45,171 nt of DNA, taken from contig JAFTVE010000022.1 in the NCBI GenBank assembly GCA_017465905.1, positions 1-45,171 on the forward strand, in the 5' to 3' direction. Position 1 is the first letter of the stretch; every line of letters begins with the position of its first letter. A program made the translations under genes and the position numbers. Below the pieces are notes generated by a model. The model was not told the DNA's origin and ran no database searches. It saw nothing but the letters and a program-made list of their open reading frames with translations. The DNA is from Bacteroidaceae bacterium (GTDB lineage: Bacteria > Bacteroidota > Bacteroidia > Bacteroidales > Bacteroidaceae). Below are positions 1 through 9,070 of the stretch, in pieces.

Positions 1-142
1 AGTAGCAAATCTACATCTTAACTCATCTATATACGGTCTTTCAGGACCGCATTACAACCACGGAAGCCCGTTGCGTATTAAACAATCTACCAACGAATTG
101 CATTATTTCCCAATTTCCTGCCTTTTTCTCGCGAGTTCTTCG

Positions 143-150
143 TATCTTTG
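143..150 (+). promoter_or_regulatory. Bacteroidota -7 box for the radical SAM gene
   Basis: TATCTTTG is an exact match to the TAnnTTTG -7 element of Bacteroidota. It lies only 4 bp before the ATG at 155, so the transcript should be leaderless or nearly so. This supports 155 as the start rather than the upstream in-frame ATG at 71. Bases 1-140 hold no gene that I recognise, only a small hairpin (GGTC/GACC) near 36-50. Confidence 0.7.
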
Positions 151-154
151 CAGT

Positions 155-1093
155 ATGAATGCGGAGCATCGTCCATACTACGATTTCTCGACCTTTCTCA
201 GACAATACTTTGAGGGTAAGGTGCAGAAGATTTCTGTGCATGCGGGATTCACTTGCCCCAATCGCGATGGAGCGAAGGGAGTAGGGGGATGTACGTATTG
301 CAACAACCAAACCTTCAATCCCGAATATTGCGACCCGAAGCTGAGCGTCACGCAACAGTTGGAAGATGGCATACGCTTTTTTGAGCGTAAATATCCCGCG
401 ATGCGTTATCTGGCCTATTTTCAAGCCTATACCAATACGTATGGCGAATTGGAACACCTGAAAAAGATGTATGAGGAGGCACTTGCCGTTGATGCTGTGG
501 TGGGGCTTGTCATAGGCACTCGGCCCGATTGTATGCCCGATGCGCTGCTCGACTATCTGCAGGAACTAAACCGTCGTACATTCCTTATGGTGGAGTATGG
601 TATTGAGAGTGCCAACGATGAAACTTTGCTCCGTATAAACCGTGGACATGACTTTGCTACGGCTGTAGAGGCTGTCCGCCGTACACACGAGCGCGGTATT
701 CTCACTGGTGGGCATCTCATACTGGGGCTTCCGGGCGAGGAACGCGATGAACTGTTGCGCCAGACATCGCTGATAGCCTCGCTCCCGCTTGATATGCTTA
801 AGTTGCACCAACTGCAACTAATAAAAGGTACACGCATGGCTCGCGAGTATGAGGAGCACCCTGAGTGGTTTCATCTCTATGAGGCTGATGAGTATATTGA
901 ACTGGCTATCGACTATATCGAACGTATTCCCCAGCATGTGGTGATTGAACGTTTCATCTCACAATCGCCTCGTACACTGCTGATAGCTCCTGACTGGGGA
1001 ATGAAGAACCATGAGTTTGTTGATCGACTACGCCGACGGATGGCAGAGCGCAACACTTGGCAGGGAAAAGCTATAGAGCAAATGAATAATTGA
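155..1093 (+). CDS. Radical SAM protein, TIGR01212/YhcC-like
   Basis: This 312-residue protein belongs to the YhcC/TIGR01212 group of radical SAM enzymes, whose reaction is not well established. The cluster-binding cysteines are visible as C34, C46 and C49 in the context CPNRDG...GCTYC, a long first spacing typical of this group. Further family marks are IGTRPDC, VEYGIESA (SAM binding) and GGHLILGLPGE, followed by a segment rich in LH.L and KGT. An upstream in-frame ATG at 71 would add 28 residues without family resemblance, and the -7 box at 143-150 falls inside that stretch, so 155 is preferred. The stop lies 14 bp before the next gene, so the two are probably co-transcribed. The protein is likely cytoplasmic and anaerobiosis-compatible. 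Confidence 0.88.
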   Translation: MNAEHRPYYDFSTFLRQYFEGKVQKISVHAGFTCPNRDGAKGVGGCTYCNNQTFNPEYCDPKLSVTQQLEDGIRFFERKYPAMRYLAYFQAYTNTYGELEHLKKMYEEALAVDAVVGLVIGTRPDCMPDALLDYLQELNRRTFLMVEYGIESANDETLLRINRGHDFATAVEAVRRTHERGILTGGHLILGLPGEERDELLRQTSLIASLPLDMLKLHQLQLIKGTRMAREYEEHPEWFHLYEADEYIELAIDYIERIPQHVVIERFISQSPRTLLIAPDWGMKNHEFVDRLRRRMAERNTWQGKAIEQMNN

Positions 1094-1107
1094 AAAATAA
1101 TATAGAT

Positions 1108-2394
1108 ATGAAGAAGTTATTTTGTACGTTAGTAGCATTGGTTGCCGTGGCAACATGCGTGTCGGTACATGCTACAGACTTGACTGACCGTTTGAATGCA
1201 TTGTCTGCTGTGAGTGGCGTGAAGACGTTGCAGTCGACCGATGGATTGGAGAAGCTCGTCTGCTTCGTCAATCAGCAACTTGATTGGAAGGATGAGGCTG
1301 AAGGTTCCTTCGCGCAGCGTGTCATCATTAAGCACCGTGGCTTCGACCGTCCTACGGTGATGGTTACCGAAGGGTATGGTGCAGCATATGCCCTGCATCC
1401 TGGCTATCAGGAGGAGTTGTCGACATTGCTCGAGGCCAACCTAGTGTTTGTGGAGCACCGCTATTTTCTGGAGTCTACTCCCCAGCCCTGCGACTGGAGC
1501 CACCTCACTGTGGAGAACTCGGCTGGCGACTATCATCACATACGTAATCTCTTGCGTGAAGTGTACCCGGGCAAATGGTTCACAACGGGTATCAGTAAGG
1601 GCGGACAGACTACAATGTTTTACCGTACGTTCTACCCGAACGATGTGGATGGCTCGGTGTCGTATGTTGCTCCACTCAACAAGTCGCTTGAAGACGGACG
1701 TCACGAACCCTTCATCAATCAGGCAGGTACTGCTGAGGAGCGTGCCCGAATCCAGGAGTTCCAGATGGAGACTCTCAAGCGCCGTGCTACATTGGAACCC
1801 ATGTTTGCAGACTATTGCTCACGCAAAGGCTATACCTTCCGTGTGCCTGTCAGCGAAATCTTTGACCTGGCTGTGCTTGAGTACTCCTTTGCGTTTTGGC
1901 AATGGGGTGATGATTTGGCGCAGATTCCTGCTCTCACAGCTACCGACAGTACCTACTACAAGCATTTGATTGACAAGTGCGAGCCCAGTTATTTTGCGCA
2001 ACAGACTCCCTACACCTCGTTCAATGTGCAGGCTATGCGTGAGCTTGGATATTATGGTTACGATACGGCTCCCTTCGAAGAATATCTCTCTATACCTCAT
2101 GCCGAGGGTTACATGCGCCGTGTGATGATTCCCGATTCGCTCACCTACATTGAGTTTGACGGAAACCTCTACGAACGTGTCAATACCTTCTTGAGGGAGA
2201 ACGACCTTCCCATGATGTTCATCTATGGTGAATACGACCCTTGGTCGGCAACAGGAGTGACTTGGCTCAATGATAAGAAGCACATCCGTGTGTTTGTAGA
2301 GCCGGGTGGCTCGCACAAGGCACGTATAGGCACCATGCCCGAAGCTACACAGAAAGAGATTAAGAAGATTCTGAAACGCTGGACTAAGGATTGA
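1108..2394 (+). CDS. Secreted S37-family (PS-10) serine peptidase
   Basis: The 428-residue product starts with a Sec signal peptide (MKKLFCTLVALVAVA, cleavage near VHA). It resembles the S37/PS-10 tripeptidyl aminopeptidase family of alpha/beta hydrolases. The nucleophile elbow GISKGGQT places the catalytic Ser near residue 163. IYGEYDPWS probably carries the Asp and GGSHKARI the His. The motif EHRYF and the cysteine-containing segment PQPCDWSHL also fit the family. The likely role is release of short peptides from the N-terminus of oligopeptides in the periplasm or outside the cell. I chose the ATG at 1108 because the signal peptide begins there; an in-frame TTG at 1090 would overlap the previous gene. 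It is followed immediately by heptamer repeats. Confidence 0.85.
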   Translation: MKKLFCTLVALVAVATCVSVHATDLTDRLNALSAVSGVKTLQSTDGLEKLVCFVNQQLDWKDEAEGSFAQRVIIKHRGFDRPTVMVTEGYGAAYALHPGYQEELSTLLEANLVFVEHRYFLESTPQPCDWSHLTVENSAGDYHHIRNLLREVYPGKWFTTGISKGGQTTMFYRTFYPNDVDGSVSYVAPLNKSLEDGRHEPFINQAGTAEERARIQEFQMETLKRRATLEPMFADYCSRKGYTFRVPVSEIFDLAVLEYSFAFWQWGDDLAQIPALTATDSTYYKHLIDKCEPSYFAQQTPYTSFNVQAMRELGYYGYDTAPFEEYLSIPHAEGYMRRVMIPDSLTYIEFDGNLYERVNTFLRENDLPMMFIYGEYDPWSATGVTWLNDKKHIRVFVEPGGSHKARIGTMPEATQKEIKKILKRWTKD

Positions 2395-2396
2395 GG

Positions 2397-2493
2397 GTTT
2401 ATGGTTGAGGGTTGATAGTTTATGGTTTAGTGAACTTCTAAATCCCTCAACCCTCAACCATCATCCTTCAACCCTCATCCCTCAACCCTCAAC
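2397..2493. repeat. Inverted pair of heptamer repeat arrays filling the gap
   Basis: The left arm 2397-2431 reads as five 7-bp units of the GTTTATG/GTTGAGG type and begins 3 bp after the peptidase stop. The right arm 2445-2493 reads as seven units of the CCTCAAC type and ends 4 bp before the ATG at 2498. The arms are roughly reverse complements (GGTTGAGGGTTGA against TCAACCCTCAACC), so the transcript could fold into an imperfect hairpin between the two genes. It belongs to a family seen at several other junctions in the window. Confidence 0.85.
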
Positions 2494-2497
2494 CAAA

Positions 2498-3265
2498 ATG
2501 CTCAACCTCCGCGACCTCTATATAGGCTATAGCGAAGACGACAAACGTCACATCGTGGCCGAGACCCTCAATGCTACGCTGCCGCGTGGCGTGCTCACCT
2601 GTCTGATTGGAGCTAATGGAGTGGGCAAGTCTACTCTGATGCGTACGATGGCTGCTTTTCAACCTCCGTTGCGTGGCGAGGTCTGCATTGAGGGGAAGCC
2701 TATCGGTGAATATTCGGCCAAAGAGCTTTCGGAGCGTATCGGTGTGGTGCTCACAGAGAAGAACATGCCTGCCGACCTTACCATTGAGGAGGTGGTAGGC
2801 TTGGGGCGTTCGCCTTATACTAACTTCTGGGGTTCACTTTCGAAGGAGGACTGTAGAATTGTCGATGAGGCCATTTCCCTTGTTGGAGTAGAGTCTCTGC
2901 GCCACCGCAAAATCTATCAGGTGAGCGACGGGGAGAGGCAGAAAACCATGATAGCCAAGGCGCTCGCCCAGCAGACCCCCATCATCTTCCTCGACGAGCC
3001 CACAGCCTTTCTCGATTACCCGAGCAAGATTGCCATGATGCAGCTGTTGCGTCGGCTTGCCCATGAGCAACAGAAGCTTGTCGTGCTCTCTACGCACGAC
3101 CTCGAGATTGCTTTCCAGACGGTCGATGTGATTTGGCTGCTACAGCAGACTGGCCTACACACGGGCACGCTTGACGAGCTATCGCGTAGTGGAGTAATCT
3201 CCTCCTTCCTTGACAGTGATGAACTGTACTATGATGCTCAGGAGCATCGTATCATTTTAAGATAA
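2498..3265 (+). CDS. ABC transporter ATP-binding protein, FecE/BtuD-like
   Basis: This 255-residue ATPase resembles the iron-siderophore/cobalamin group (FecE, FhuC, BtuD). Walker A is GANGVGKST at 38-46, the signature is the variant VSDGERQ, Walker B is IIFLDEPTAFLD, and the H-loop is STHD. KNMPADLTIEEVVGLGR.PYTNFWG matches the Q-loop region of FecE-type proteins. It would energise import of a metal chelate through an inner membrane permease. No permease or binding protein lies beside it; the next gene is a barrel protein, so its partners are elsewhere or it is an orphan. An upstream in-frame start would read through the heptamer repeats, so the ATG at 2498 is chosen. Confidence 0.9.
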   Translation: MLNLRDLYIGYSEDDKRHIVAETLNATLPRGVLTCLIGANGVGKSTLMRTMAAFQPPLRGEVCIEGKPIGEYSAKELSERIGVVLTEKNMPADLTIEEVVGLGRSPYTNFWGSLSKEDCRIVDEAISLVGVESLRHRKIYQVSDGERQKTMIAKALAQQTPIIFLDEPTAFLDYPSKIAMMQLLRRLAHEQQKLVVLSTHDLEIAFQTVDVIWLLQQTGLHTGTLDELSRSGVISSFLDSDELYYDAQEHRIILR

Positions 3266-3292
3266 ATATAGAATATAAATACTTGAAATACA

Positions 3293-4534
3293 ATGAAACG
3301 TTTATTTATTAGTAGTGTGTTTGCGCTATCTGCCTTGGCTGGCTACGCGCAGGATAAGGCCGTTAAGGCCGAGGTATATGGTTTTGTGCGCAACTATTTC
3401 ACGTATGATTCGCGCAGCTGTGTACAGTCCAATGAGGGACTCTTCAATATGCTCCCCAATGATGTGAACTATGGTGCCAATGGCGATGACTTGAATGCCA
3501 TCCCCTCGGTGCGCTTTCTATCCATGACCACACGCTTTGGTATCAACGTCAGTGGTCCCGAGATTTGGGGCGCCAAGTCTTCGGCCAAGATTGAGTCGGA
3601 CTTCTGTGGAGCCTCTTCGGGTACAGCATTCAACCTGCGCATTCGTCAGGCATATACGAAGTTGGCTTGGGATAACTCCGATTTGCTTGTAGGCCAGGCA
3701 TGGCATCCCATGTCGGGCGACCTGATGCCCGAGGTGTTCAGCTTGGCTACAGGAGCACCCTTCAACCCCTTTAACCGTTCTCCGCAGGTGCGCTACAATT
3801 ATGCTCCCGTAAAGGGGCTTAGCTTTACAGCAGCAGCTCTCTATCAGTATCAGTATGGTTCGGTGGGCCTTGATGGCAAGACCTCAAACGTGTATTCACG
3901 CAATGCTATCGTGCCCGAGCTCTTTATAGGCATGACAGCCAAGGGAAAGCACCTCACAGGAGGTTTTGGCGTGAACGCTTCAACTATTGCTCCACGTGTT
4001 TTGGCTAATGACATGCGTGTAGATGAGCGCTTGACCAGCTATTCGGCCATGGCATTTGGCTCGCTGAAGGTGGATGACCTTTCGGTGCGTGCAAAGGCTA
4101 CTTACGGACAGAATACTTCCCACATGCAACAACCTACAGGCTTTGGCGTTGTTGAAGTGTTTGACAACGGTGTCTATAACTATGAGTCGATGCAACTTGG
4201 CTCTGCATGGATAACCATGATGTATGGCAAGAAGTTGCGCTACGGATTCTTTGCCGGTTGGATGAAGAACTATGGCTCGGCAGGTGATGATTTCATGAAT
4301 TTGGTGGTGCGTAATAATAAAGGTATGGATCAGGCCTACCGTTTCTCACCCATCGTGACCTACAAAGTGGAGAATATGCAGATAGGCCTCGAGTATGAGC
4401 ACACTGCTACAGCCTATGGCGATTATGCTCTGGACATGAATGATTTTCCCCGAGAAATCACGAATGGTACAGTGACCAATACCCATTGGGTAGCCAATAA
4501 TCGCGTTTGCGTAATGGTAAAGTATGATTTTTAA
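3293..4534 (+). CDS. Outer-membrane porin-like beta-barrel protein
   Basis: The 413-residue product has a signal peptide (MKRLFISSVFALSALAGYAQ) and then alternating amphipathic strands across its whole length (VYGFVRNYF, LRIRQAYTKLAW, GFFAGWMKNYG and similar). It ends in VMVKYDF, and a terminal aromatic residue is the usual signal for barrel assembly. It resembles the uncharacterised DcaP/porin-like proteins of Bacteroidales. It probably forms a trimeric or monomeric channel in the outer membrane; the substrate cannot be read from the sequence. It starts 27 bp after the ABC ATPase stop, so the two are likely one transcript and may serve the same uptake route. Confidence 0.75.
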   Translation: MKRLFISSVFALSALAGYAQDKAVKAEVYGFVRNYFTYDSRSCVQSNEGLFNMLPNDVNYGANGDDLNAIPSVRFLSMTTRFGINVSGPEIWGAKSSAKIESDFCGASSGTAFNLRIRQAYTKLAWDNSDLLVGQAWHPMSGDLMPEVFSLATGAPFNPFNRSPQVRYNYAPVKGLSFTAAALYQYQYGSVGLDGKTSNVYSRNAIVPELFIGMTAKGKHLTGGFGVNASTIAPRVLANDMRVDERLTSYSAMAFGSLKVDDLSVRAKATYGQNTSHMQQPTGFGVVEVFDNGVYNYESMQLGSAWITMMYGKKLRYGFFAGWMKNYGSAGDDFMNLVVRNNKGMDQAYRFSPIVTYKVENMQIGLEYEHTATAYGDYALDMNDFPREITNGTVTNTHWVANNRVCVMVKYDF

Positions 4535-4569
4535 GAACCTAAAATCAACTATTATTTGAAAGGTTGCTG

Positions 4570-5637
4570 ATGGATAGTTTAACTTTCAACTCTCAACTTT
4601 CAACTCCCAACTTGATAGAGTGTGTGCCCAACTTTAGTGAGGGACGCAATCTGGATACTATCAACGCCATCGCCGAGGCCATCGCCTCGGTTGGTGGCGT
4701 TTGTGTATTACATATAGATAGGGGCGAGGCTGCCAATCGTACGGTAATAACATTTGTTGGCGAGTCGCATAAAGTGGTAGAAGCAGCTTTCCGTGCTGTA
4801 CGCAAGGCTAGTGAACTCATCGATATGCGCCACCATCATGGCGAGCATCCTCGCATAGGGGCTACCGATGTGCTTCCTCTGATTCCCTTGAAGAATATCA
4901 CGCTTGCCGAGTGTGCTGAGCTGGCTCGCAAGCTTGCCGAACGCATACACCGGGAACTGTATATTCCCACCTATTGCTATGAGGCAGCTGCACTACGTCC
5001 CGAACATACCAACCTTGCCGATTGTCGCCGTGGTGAGTATGAGGGCTTGCGCGAAAAGATGGGCGACCCCGTGATGCGTCCCGACTTTGGGGGTGAGACG
5101 TACACAGCTCAAGCATCTCGCTCGGGAGCAACGGTAGTAGGTGCACGCAACTTCTTGATTGCCGTAAATTTCAATCTCAATACACCATCGAGCGATGTGG
5201 CTTCAGTGATTGCTTCGCGTGTTAGAACCAGCGGTGAAGTGTGTCGCGATGCCGAAGGTAATATCTTGCGCAATGCTGAGGGTAGGGTGGTGCGTCGCCC
5301 CGGACTGCTGCGTGGATGCAAGGCAATAGGCTGGTACATCGAGGAGTATGGCTGTGCCCAAGTGTCGATGAATATCAATGACGTAGCACTCTGTCCCATC
5401 CACTTGGCTTACGAGACGGTATGTCAGGTTGCTCGCGAACATGGTGCCGAGGTTACGGGCACGGAACTTATAGGGCTTATCCCCGAAGACTGTATGGTTG
5501 AGGCTGGACACTATTTTGCAGAAAAGAATACTGCGGCCTATACCGATAAGGCAGACTTGATTGCGATAGCTGTCAGTGCTATGCACATGGACGACCTCTG
5601 TCCCTTCGATGTGGACAAGAAAGTGCTGGTGATATAA
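4570..5637 (+). CDS. ftcD: Glutamate formimidoyltransferase
   Basis: The enzyme moves the formimino group from N-formimino-L-glutamate to tetrahydrofolate, a late step of histidine breakdown. The family N-terminus LIECVPNFSEGRN is clear, followed by HIDRGEAANRTV, EHPRIGATDVLP and the C-terminal subdomain (GAEVTGTELIGLIPE). There is no cyclodeaminase domain, as is normal for bacterial single-domain FtcD. The start is uncertain. The ATG at 4570 adds 14 residues encoded by a heptamer repeat, while a TTG at 4612 gives the usual length. No other hut gene is in the window. A strong bidirectional terminator follows. Confidence 0.93.
   Translation: MDSLTFNSQLSTPNLIECVPNFSEGRNLDTINAIAEAIASVGGVCVLHIDRGEAANRTVITFVGESHKVVEAAFRAVRKASELIDMRHHHGEHPRIGATDVLPLIPLKNITLAECAELARKLAERIHRELYIPTYCYEAAALRPEHTNLADCRRGEYEGLREKMGDPVMRPDFGGETYTAQASRSGATVVGARNFLIAVNFNLNTPSSDVASVIASRVRTSGEVCRDAEGNILRNAEGRVVRRPGLLRGCKAIGWYIEEYGCAQVSMNINDVALCPIHLAYETVCQVAREHGAEVTGTELIGLIPEDCMVEAGHYFAEKNTAAYTDKADLIAIAVSAMHMDDLCPFDVDKKVLVI
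4581..4611 (+). repeat. Heptamer tandem repeat at the ftcD start
   Basis: Four and a half copies of a 7-bp unit, AACTTTC/AACTCTC/AACTTTC/AACTCCC, lie exactly between two possible ftcD start codons (ATG 4570 and TTG 4612). If the ATG is used the repeat is translated; if the TTG is used it is leader. There is no inverted partner nearby. Confidence 0.8.
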
Positions 5638-5663
5638 AGGATTATTGAGAGGATATAAAAAGA

Positions 5664-5693
5664 AAGCGGGTGTGCCAAACGGCACACCCGCTT
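5664..5693. terminator. Bidirectional terminator between ftcD and the M16 peptidase
   Basis: AAGCGGGTGTGCC, loop AAAC, then GGCACACCCGCTT form a perfect 13-bp stem between two convergent genes. It should serve both strands. Confidence 0.88.
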
Positions 5694-5715
5694 CATGTTA
5701 TTCGTAGATGATTGA

Positions 5716-8526
5716 TTACTTCACACCTACCATTGACACCTCAATCTCGTTGCCCTGCTTGAGGAGTTTCTTTACAAACTTCTTCAGGTCGTCGGGAGTG
5801 ATGCTGTTGAGGGTCTTCTCGTAGTCCTTGTGGCCATCGTAGCCGGTGAAGGCATAGTTATACATGAGGTTGCCCCAGTATGCGTTCTCCTTCTGGTTCT
5901 CGGTGTACTTCTTCAGCATATACTCGCGCACCTTGTCGAGGTTCTTCTGGTCGGGACCCTCCTCTGCAAACTTGTTGAGCAGGTCGACAGCCATCTTGGT
6001 GAGGTGCTCGCGCTTGTCGGGATCGGTCTGGAACACGATTTGCATCATAGCCCTCTCGTTGGGCATGTTGCTGATCTGACCTCTACAGCTTACGCCATAG
6101 GTGCCACCCTCCTTCTCGCGAATCTCCTCGGTGTACACGATGTCGAGGATCTGTGTGGTGAGGCTCATCATGAGATTGTTCTTGAGGTTATGCTTTGCCT
6201 TTCCGCTATATACTACGAGTACGGTAGCGGCAGGAGTAGCCATCTGCTTCTCGAAGATGTTGGTGATCTCGCCCTTCTGGATGTCGAGCTTCACGTCCTT
6301 CACCTTCTCCTTCTTGCCGCCTGTGGGCAGACCGCCGATGTACTTCTCGATGAGAGGCAGTGCGGTAGCCTCGTCGATGGCACCGGTGAAGATGAACACG
6401 AAGTCGGCTGCATTGGCGAAACGCTCCTTGTAGATCTCGAAGATGCGCTTGTCGTCAATCTTCTCCACGTCGGCTGCCTTCATGTTGATGGCACGGGGGT
6501 GGTTGTTGTAGAGCACCTTGGTGATGGTGTCACTCAATGCCGATGAGGGATCCATCTCCTGGTTCTCGAGCATAGCCTTCATCTTGCCACGGTATGAGGC
6601 GAAGGCCTCATCGTCGAGACGGGGAGCGGTAAACTGCAGGTAGGTGAGCTGCATCAGTGTCTCAAAGTCCTTCGGAGTACTGTTACCGCTCATACCCTCA
6701 GTATACATGCTCACGAAGGGCGATACGCCAGCCTTCTTGCCGGCAAGCACCTTCTGCAGGTCGGTGCTGTTGAAGTTGCCGATACCGTTGTTGCCAATCA
6801 CGTCGGCCACCTGTCCGAGGTTGATGGCCTCACTCTCGTCGTACAGTGCCTGACCACCCTTGCTCACTACGCGCATCAATATCTGGTCGGCCTTGAAGTC
6901 GGTGCTCTTGAGATATACGGTAGCGCCGTTCGAGAGGGTCAGCTGCTTGTAGCCATACTTGGCCTCCTTGGTCTTCACCACCTTGCCGCCTACGGGCTCT
7001 TCCGACATGAGGGGTTTGTCAGACACCTTGTCCACATAGGGAGCGATCTCTTCGGCAGCTACCTCGGTAAGCATAACGGCAATCTCCTCTTCGGTAGGAT
7101 AGGTGACGCCCTCCTTCTCAGGCATCATGGCCATCACCACAAGGTTAGAATCACTCATCAGCGACTGTACCACCTGATTGACAAACTCGACGGGCAGATT
7201 GGGAGCCAGCTGGTTCATGATGGCATATTCGTTCTCAATGCCGGGGATGGGCTCGTTGTCGATAAAGTGACGCACATACTCCTTGCAGTAGCGCTGGCTC
7301 TTCACCTTGTCGCGCTCGTTGTAGGCACTCTCCAAGTGGGTGAGGTACTCGGCACGTGCACGTGCATACTCCGACTCGGTGAAGCCGTGACGATGGGCAC
7401 GCAACATCTCGCGATAGAGTATCGCTGTAGCCTCCTTCATGCCGCCCTCTTTGGGCACCACATAGCCGTTGATGGCCCCCTTGGTCTTGGCAAGGAAGTA
7501 GATGTCATCACCCACGAAACCCTCTACGATGGGCACATCAGCATGCATGGTAAGTTCTTTCATGCGCTCGTTTATCATCTGGGTATACATGCTTGTGGCG
7601 TATTGGTACATGAGGTAGCTCAAGTCGCCCTTGGCCTCATCGGGGATAGCCTCGTGCTTGGCAAAGATGTATACGATACCATACTGCTGCTCCTTGTCCT
7701 TGGCCAGAGCGATGATAGGCTCCTTGTTGTCGGCCACGGGATAGTACACGCGCTCGGCAGGATTCTCGGGCATGGTGAGGTCGGCAAAGATGCTCTTGAT
7801 CTTGGCCTCCACCTCGTCAACATTCACATCGCCCACCACGACGATACCCTGCTGGTCGGGACGGTACCACTTCTCGTAGTAGTCGCGCAGCGCCTGGTAG
7901 GGGAAGTTGTCCACCACCTCCATGGTGCCGATAGGCATGCGGTGACCGTAGCGGTTGCCGCCGGGGTACAGTGTGGGGAGCAACTGCTCGAGCATGCGCT
8001 GCTGAGCATTGTTGCGTTGGCGCCACTCCTCATGGATAACGCCACGCTCCTTGTCGATGTCGTCGCCCTCGAGCAAGAGAGCGCCAGCCCAGTCGTGCAG
8101 GATCCACAGACAGGAGTCGATGGCTCCAGCCACGCTCACGGGCACATTGTCGATGTTGTACACCGTCTCGTCGATAGAGGTGTAGGCATTGAGGTCAGCA
8201 CCGAACTTCACGCCGATGCCCTCGAGGTACTTGATCACGCCGTTGCCGGGGAACTTCTCCGTACCGTTGAAGCACATGTGCTCCAGGAAGTGCGCCAATC
8301 CGCGCTGGTTGTCCTCCTCGAGCACCGAGCCCACCTTCTGTGCGATGTAGAAGTTGGCCTGTCCTTCGGGATAGTTGTTCTGACGGATGTAGTAGGTCAG
8401 TCCGTTGTCAAGTTTGCCCATGCGAACCTTCGGGTCCACGGGCACGGGCGGCATCTGCTGGGCAAATGCCGTCACGGCACACACCACGAGCGTGGCCAAT
8501 GCCATGAAATGCTTTCTTAGTTTCAT
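5716..8526 (-). CDS. Secreted M16 (pitrilysin/insulinase) zinc metalloprotease, two-lobed
   Basis: This 936-residue protease has a signal peptide (MKLRKHFMALATLVVCAVTAFAQ). The inverted zinc motif HxxEH is HFLEH at residues 79-83, with the third ligand Glu expected near ERGVIHEEW around residue 160. The N-terminal catalytic half is followed by a second, inactive M16 half (KAGVSPFVSMYTEG, REKEGGTYGVS), giving the usual clam-shell of about 930 residues. It likely degrades peptides in the periplasm, as do the PqqL-like enzymes of Bacteroidales. The gene is monocistronic: it is convergent with ftcD and ends at the hairpin at 5664-5693. Long open frames on the opposite strand are shadows of its strong codon bias. 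Confidence 0.93.
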   Translation of the reverse strand: MKLRKHFMALATLVVCAVTAFAQQMPPVPVDPKVRMGKLDNGLTYYIRQNNYPEGQANFYIAQKVGSVLEEDNQRGLAHFLEHMCFNGTEKFPGNGVIKYLEGIGVKFGADLNAYTSIDETVYNIDNVPVSVAGAIDSCLWILHDWAGALLLEGDDIDKERGVIHEEWRQRNNAQQRMLEQLLPTLYPGGNRYGHRMPIGTMEVVDNFPYQALRDYYEKWYRPDQQGIVVVGDVNVDEVEAKIKSIFADLTMPENPAERVYYPVADNKEPIIALAKDKEQQYGIVYIFAKHEAIPDEAKGDLSYLMYQYATSMYTQMINERMKELTMHADVPIVEGFVGDDIYFLAKTKGAINGYVVPKEGGMKEATAILYREMLRAHRHGFTESEYARARAEYLTHLESAYNERDKVKSQRYCKEYVRHFIDNEPIPGIENEYAIMNQLAPNLPVEFVNQVVQSLMSDSNLVVMAMMPEKEGVTYPTEEEIAVMLTEVAAEEIAPYVDKVSDKPLMSEEPVGGKVVKTKEAKYGYKQLTLSNGATVYLKSTDFKADQILMRVVSKGGQALYDESEAINLGQVADVIGNNGIGNFNSTDLQKVLAGKKAGVSPFVSMYTEGMSGNSTPKDFETLMQLTYLQFTAPRLDDEAFASYRGKMKAMLENQEMDPSSALSDTITKVLYNNHPRAINMKAADVEKIDDKRIFEIYKERFANAADFVFIFTGAIDEATALPLIEKYIGGLPTGGKKEKVKDVKLDIQKGEITNIFEKQMATPAATVLVVYSGKAKHNLKNNLMMSLTTQILDIVYTEEIREKEGGTYGVSCRGQISNMPNERAMMQIVFQTDPDKREHLTKMAVDLLNKFAEEGPDQKNLDKVREYMLKKYTENQKENAYWGNLMYNYAFTGYDGHKDYEKTLNSITPDDLKKFVKKLLKQGNEIEVSMVGVK

Positions 8527-8615
8527 TGTTTTGTTGTTATTAAATAGTGTATATAATATGTCTGTTTAGACGCATCCTTACCTCAAAAAACTACACGCGT
8601 ACGCAATTATTCGTA

Positions 8616-8648
8616 CAAAATTAACACATTCGTATGAAAACACCCAAA
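8616..8648 (-). promoter_or_regulatory. Promoter of the M16 peptidase gene
   Basis: Read on the minus strand, TAATTTTG (8623-8616) matches the TAnnTTTG -7 box, and TTTG (8648-8645) lies 21 bp upstream as a -33 element. The leader before the ATG at 8526 would be about 85 nt. Confidence 0.55.
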
Positions 8649-8755
8649 TATTAACGTATTTTGTGATTGCAAATATTGCAATCTATCTCCCCATAGGCTG
8701 TAAATTCTTTCGCATTTATGAGTTTTCGCCAATAGAGGAAGGAATATGTCTTGTC

Positions 8756-8905
8756 CTAGCCGAGCATCGTGAATGGAAAGGCGATGTTGTCATGGTCGTT
8801 TTGCTCCGCCTTCTTCTTGTCAAGGATAATCAGTATGTCCCAATCTGAGCCTTCTTGCGCATCGCCACGAGCCTGCACCCATATAGCAATATCAGGTTGC
8901 TTCAG
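8756..8905 (-). pseudogene. Remnant of a MNT-type nucleotidyltransferase
   Basis: A short minus-strand reading frame contains QARGDAQEGSDWDILIILDK, the nucleotidyltransferase core (normally GSRARGDA..GSDWDLLI) of MNT/KNTase-like proteins, followed by DHDNIAFPF.LG. The usual LFGS before the core is altered to IAIW, and the frame stops about 20 residues after the core, so only a fragment remains. MNT proteins are often paired with a HEPN partner; none is seen here. The adjacent 8999-9314 holds no gene I can support, only a run of GAGTT/AGTT repeats at about 9031-9070 and a small CCTATG/CATAGG hairpin near 9182-9199. Confidence 0.6.
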
Positions 8906-9030
8906 GTGGTCTGTAAGACTAATATAATTTCTACTATATCGTCCATTCTTCCCCTCTTCTCGCCCAATCTCCCAAACGAATAAAAAGAACGCAGCCACGA
9001 GGCATTAGGAAAATGCAAGAAGTAAGCGAA

Positions 9031-9070
9031 ATGTGAGTTTTTGAGTTAATTAGTTTCTTAGTTGAGTAAT
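9031..9070. repeat. Degenerate 7-9 bp tandem repeat
   Basis: The stretch reads as loose copies of TGAGTTTT/TGAGTTAAT/TAGTTTCT/TAGTTGAG in a gene-poor region beside the nucleotidyltransferase remnant. It resembles the heptamer repeats at other gene junctions but is more decayed. Confidence 0.4.

Noticed and set aside
71-154. N-terminal extension of the radical SAM protein from the ATG at 71
   Set aside because: The extension has no family similarity and contains the -7 box at 143-150; the start at 155 is better.
7267-8520. Long plus-strand open frame opposite the M16 peptidase
   Set aside because: It is antisense to a clear protease, has a His/Val/Leu-heavy composition without any domain, and arises from the codon bias of the real gene.
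8756-8998. Functional toxin-antitoxin nucleotidyltransferase
   Set aside because: Only the core motif and about 20 residues after it remain, the preceding Gly-Ser motif is altered and no HEPN partner is present.
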